Below are positions 63,126 to 64,000 of a stretch of DNA of 64,000 nucleotides, in pieces. The notes beneath the pieces were generated by a model. It did no database searches. It was not told the DNA's origin and was given only the letters and a program-made list of their open reading frames with translations. Position numbers and translations under genes: made by a program. Each line of letters opens with the position of its first letter. Position 1 is the stretch's first letter. This DNA comes from Clusia tigrina (Eukaryota > Arthropoda > Insecta > Diptera > Clusiidae). The stretch lies in NCBI GenBank assembly GCA_920105625.2, contig OV050031.1, positions 82,779,995 to 82,843,994 of the forward strand. Direction: 5' to 3'.

Positions 63126-64000
63126 CGACTGAGACGCCTACAGAAACGCTGGCAGAGGCTGCGACGCCGACTGAGGCAGATAGGGGTAGATATAGGCATA
63201 GTGAAGGCAGCAGACCCCTCAATCGACAGCGGGAGCGACTGAGACTCCTTCAGATACGCTGACAGAGGCTGCGACGCAGACTGAGGCATATAGGGGTGGA
63301 TATAGGCATAGAGAAGGCAACAGGCCCCCAATCGACAGCGGCATCGACTAAGGCGCCTACAGAAATACTGACAAAGGCTGCGACGCCGACTGAGACGCCG
63401 ACTGAGGCAGATATGGGTAGATATAGGCATAGAGCAGGCAGCAGAACCATCAATCGACAGCGACAGCGACTGAGACGCCTACACAGACGCTTACAGAGGC
63501 TGCGACTCCGAGTGAGGCAGATAGGGCAGATATACGCATAGAGGATGTAGCAGACCCCCAATCGACAGCGGAAGCGACAGAGTCGCCTTCAGAGACGTTG
63601 ACAGAGGCTGCGACGACGACTGAGACGCCGACAGAGGCAGATAAGGGTTGATATAGGCATAGAGCAGGCAGCAGACCCCTCAATCGACAGCGACAGCGAC
63701 TGAGACGCCTACACAGACGCTTACAGAGGCTGCGATAGGGGTAGATAAACGCATAGAGAATGTAGCAGAACCCCAATCGACAGCGGCAGCGACAGAGGCG
63801 CCTTCAGAGACGCTGACAGAGGCTGCGACGCCGACTGAGGGAGATAATGGTAGATATAGGCATAGAGAAGGCAGCAGACCCCTCAATCGACAGCGGCAGC
63901 GACTGAGACGCCTACACAGACGCTTACAGAGGCTGCGACGCCGAGTGTGGCAGATAGGGGTAGATATACGCATAGAGAAGATAGCAGACCCTCCAATCGA
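63126..64000 (+). repeat. Satellite at right edge, more diverged
   Basis: The array continues to the last base. Monomers here carry more private changes than average, for example GATAGGGCAGATATACG near 63523 and a truncated unit GGCTGCGATAGGGGTAGATAAACG near 63727. This could mean approach to an array edge, but no flanking unique DNA is reached. Confidence 0.85.

Larger units (their letters stand above)
1..64000 (+). repeat. Satellite array, 110/122-bp monomer, runs off both edges
   Basis: The whole window consists of head-to-tail copies of one unit in a single orientation. Landmarks recurring in nearly every unit, in order, are GCTGACAGAGGCTGCGACGC, CAGATAGGGGTAGATATAGG, CATAGAGAAGGCAGCAGAC, a C tract usually of 5-7, AATCGACAGCGGCAGCGAC and TGAGACGCCTACAGAGAC. 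Spacing of successive landmarks is mostly 110 or 121-122 bp. I saw no interruption by unique DNA, a transposon, an RNA gene or an inverted block. The first and last bases are inside monomers. Such arrays normally lie in eukaryotic heterochromatin; the location and species are not shown by the sequence. Confidence 0.99.

Noticed and set aside
1..64000. CRISPR array
   Set aside because: CRISPR arrays have short repeats separated by unique spacers. Here the whole 110-122 bp unit is repeated and there are no unique spacers or cas genes.
1..64000. Telomere-like TAGGGG runs
   Set aside because: GATAGGGG occurs once per monomer at 110-122 bp spacing and is not a tandem TTAGGG-type repeat.
1..64000. 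G-quadruplex array
   Set aside because: Each monomer has one G4 run on the + strand and one C tract. Runs of three or more G are too far apart to meet the usual four-run rule.
1..64000. CENP-B box
   Set aside because: No match to the TTCG....A..CGGG core was seen in the common monomer; a centromeric role cannot be argued from this motif.
1..64000. Ribosomal DNA spacer repeats, tRNA or other RNA genes
   Set aside because: No rRNA segment, tRNA-like fold or RNA polymerase III box context interrupts the array.
1..64000. Hairpin of GGGGT with ACCCC within each monomer
   Set aside because: Only five base pairs with a loop of roughly 28 bases and no extension; too weak to call a structural element.
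1..64000. Transposon-derived origin
   Set aside because: No terminal inverted repeats, target-site duplications, long terminal repeats or transposase/reverse-transcriptase remnants were seen.

Overview
The window is one uninterrupted tandem-repeat (satellite) array. I found no stretch of unique sequence, no credible protein-coding gene, no RNA gene and no recognisable mobile element. The basic unit is about 110 bp (clean example 20612-20721), with a common 122-bp form (20722-20843) that carries one extra copy of a nested 12-bp unit, GACGCCGACTGA. At roughly 116 bp per unit the window holds about 550 monomers, all head to tail on the same strand. The array is cut by both window edges, so its true length exceeds 64 kb. 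A hand count of the common monomer gives G 37, A 33, C 29 and T 11 per 110 bases (about 60% GC, very T-poor on the + strand).

Organism: the sequence names none. Tens of kilobases of homogeneous satellite with nested higher-order structure are typical of eukaryotic heterochromatin (centromeric, pericentromeric, subtelomeric, sex- or B-chromosome) resolved by long reads. That is inference; I do not recognise the monomer as a named satellite family.

Layout: monomers are grouped into multi-monomer blocks that recur nearly unchanged, as higher-order repeats or segmental duplications. Main pairs: 1-2567 with 4513-7079 (offset 4512); 2745-3777 with 10858-11890 (8113); 7180-8316 with 13104-14240 (5924); 14705-17765 with 18405-21221 (3700 then about 3456); a block of about 1 kb three times at 20500, 22516 and 24851; 21345-22235 with about 26000-26861; 26870-30943 with 31020-35081 (4150 then 4138); a unit of about 1.94 kb three times in a row at 36774-42717; 34941-38832 with 49921-53567 (14980 then 14735); 44424-46582 with 46628-48079 (2204); 47445-50020 with 50496-52954 (about 3050 then 2930); 59012-60740 with 61396-63125 (2385). 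Block ends were judged by eye and are good to about 50 bp.

Three broad domains can be drawn from rare variants. The middle (about 16.2-53.2 kb) contains all 22 copies of a 39-bp deleted monomer and all six copies of a 20-bp internal duplication. The left (1 to about 16 kb) and right (53.2-64 kb) have neither. A rare monomer type is shared only by the left domain (10.0 kb) and the right domain (56.5, 60.6, 63.0 kb).

The many open frames are by-products. On the - strand two of the three phases of the monomer lack stops and the third has a single TAG. Because 110 and 122 are both 2 modulo 3, a reading frame rotates through all three phases every three monomers. Frequent indels of 1, 4, 6, 8 and 11 bp show no reading-frame constraint. 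The interest of the window lies in how the array was built: an apparent 12-bp ancestral unit, nested slippage, whole-monomer gain and loss, and kilobase-scale duplication.
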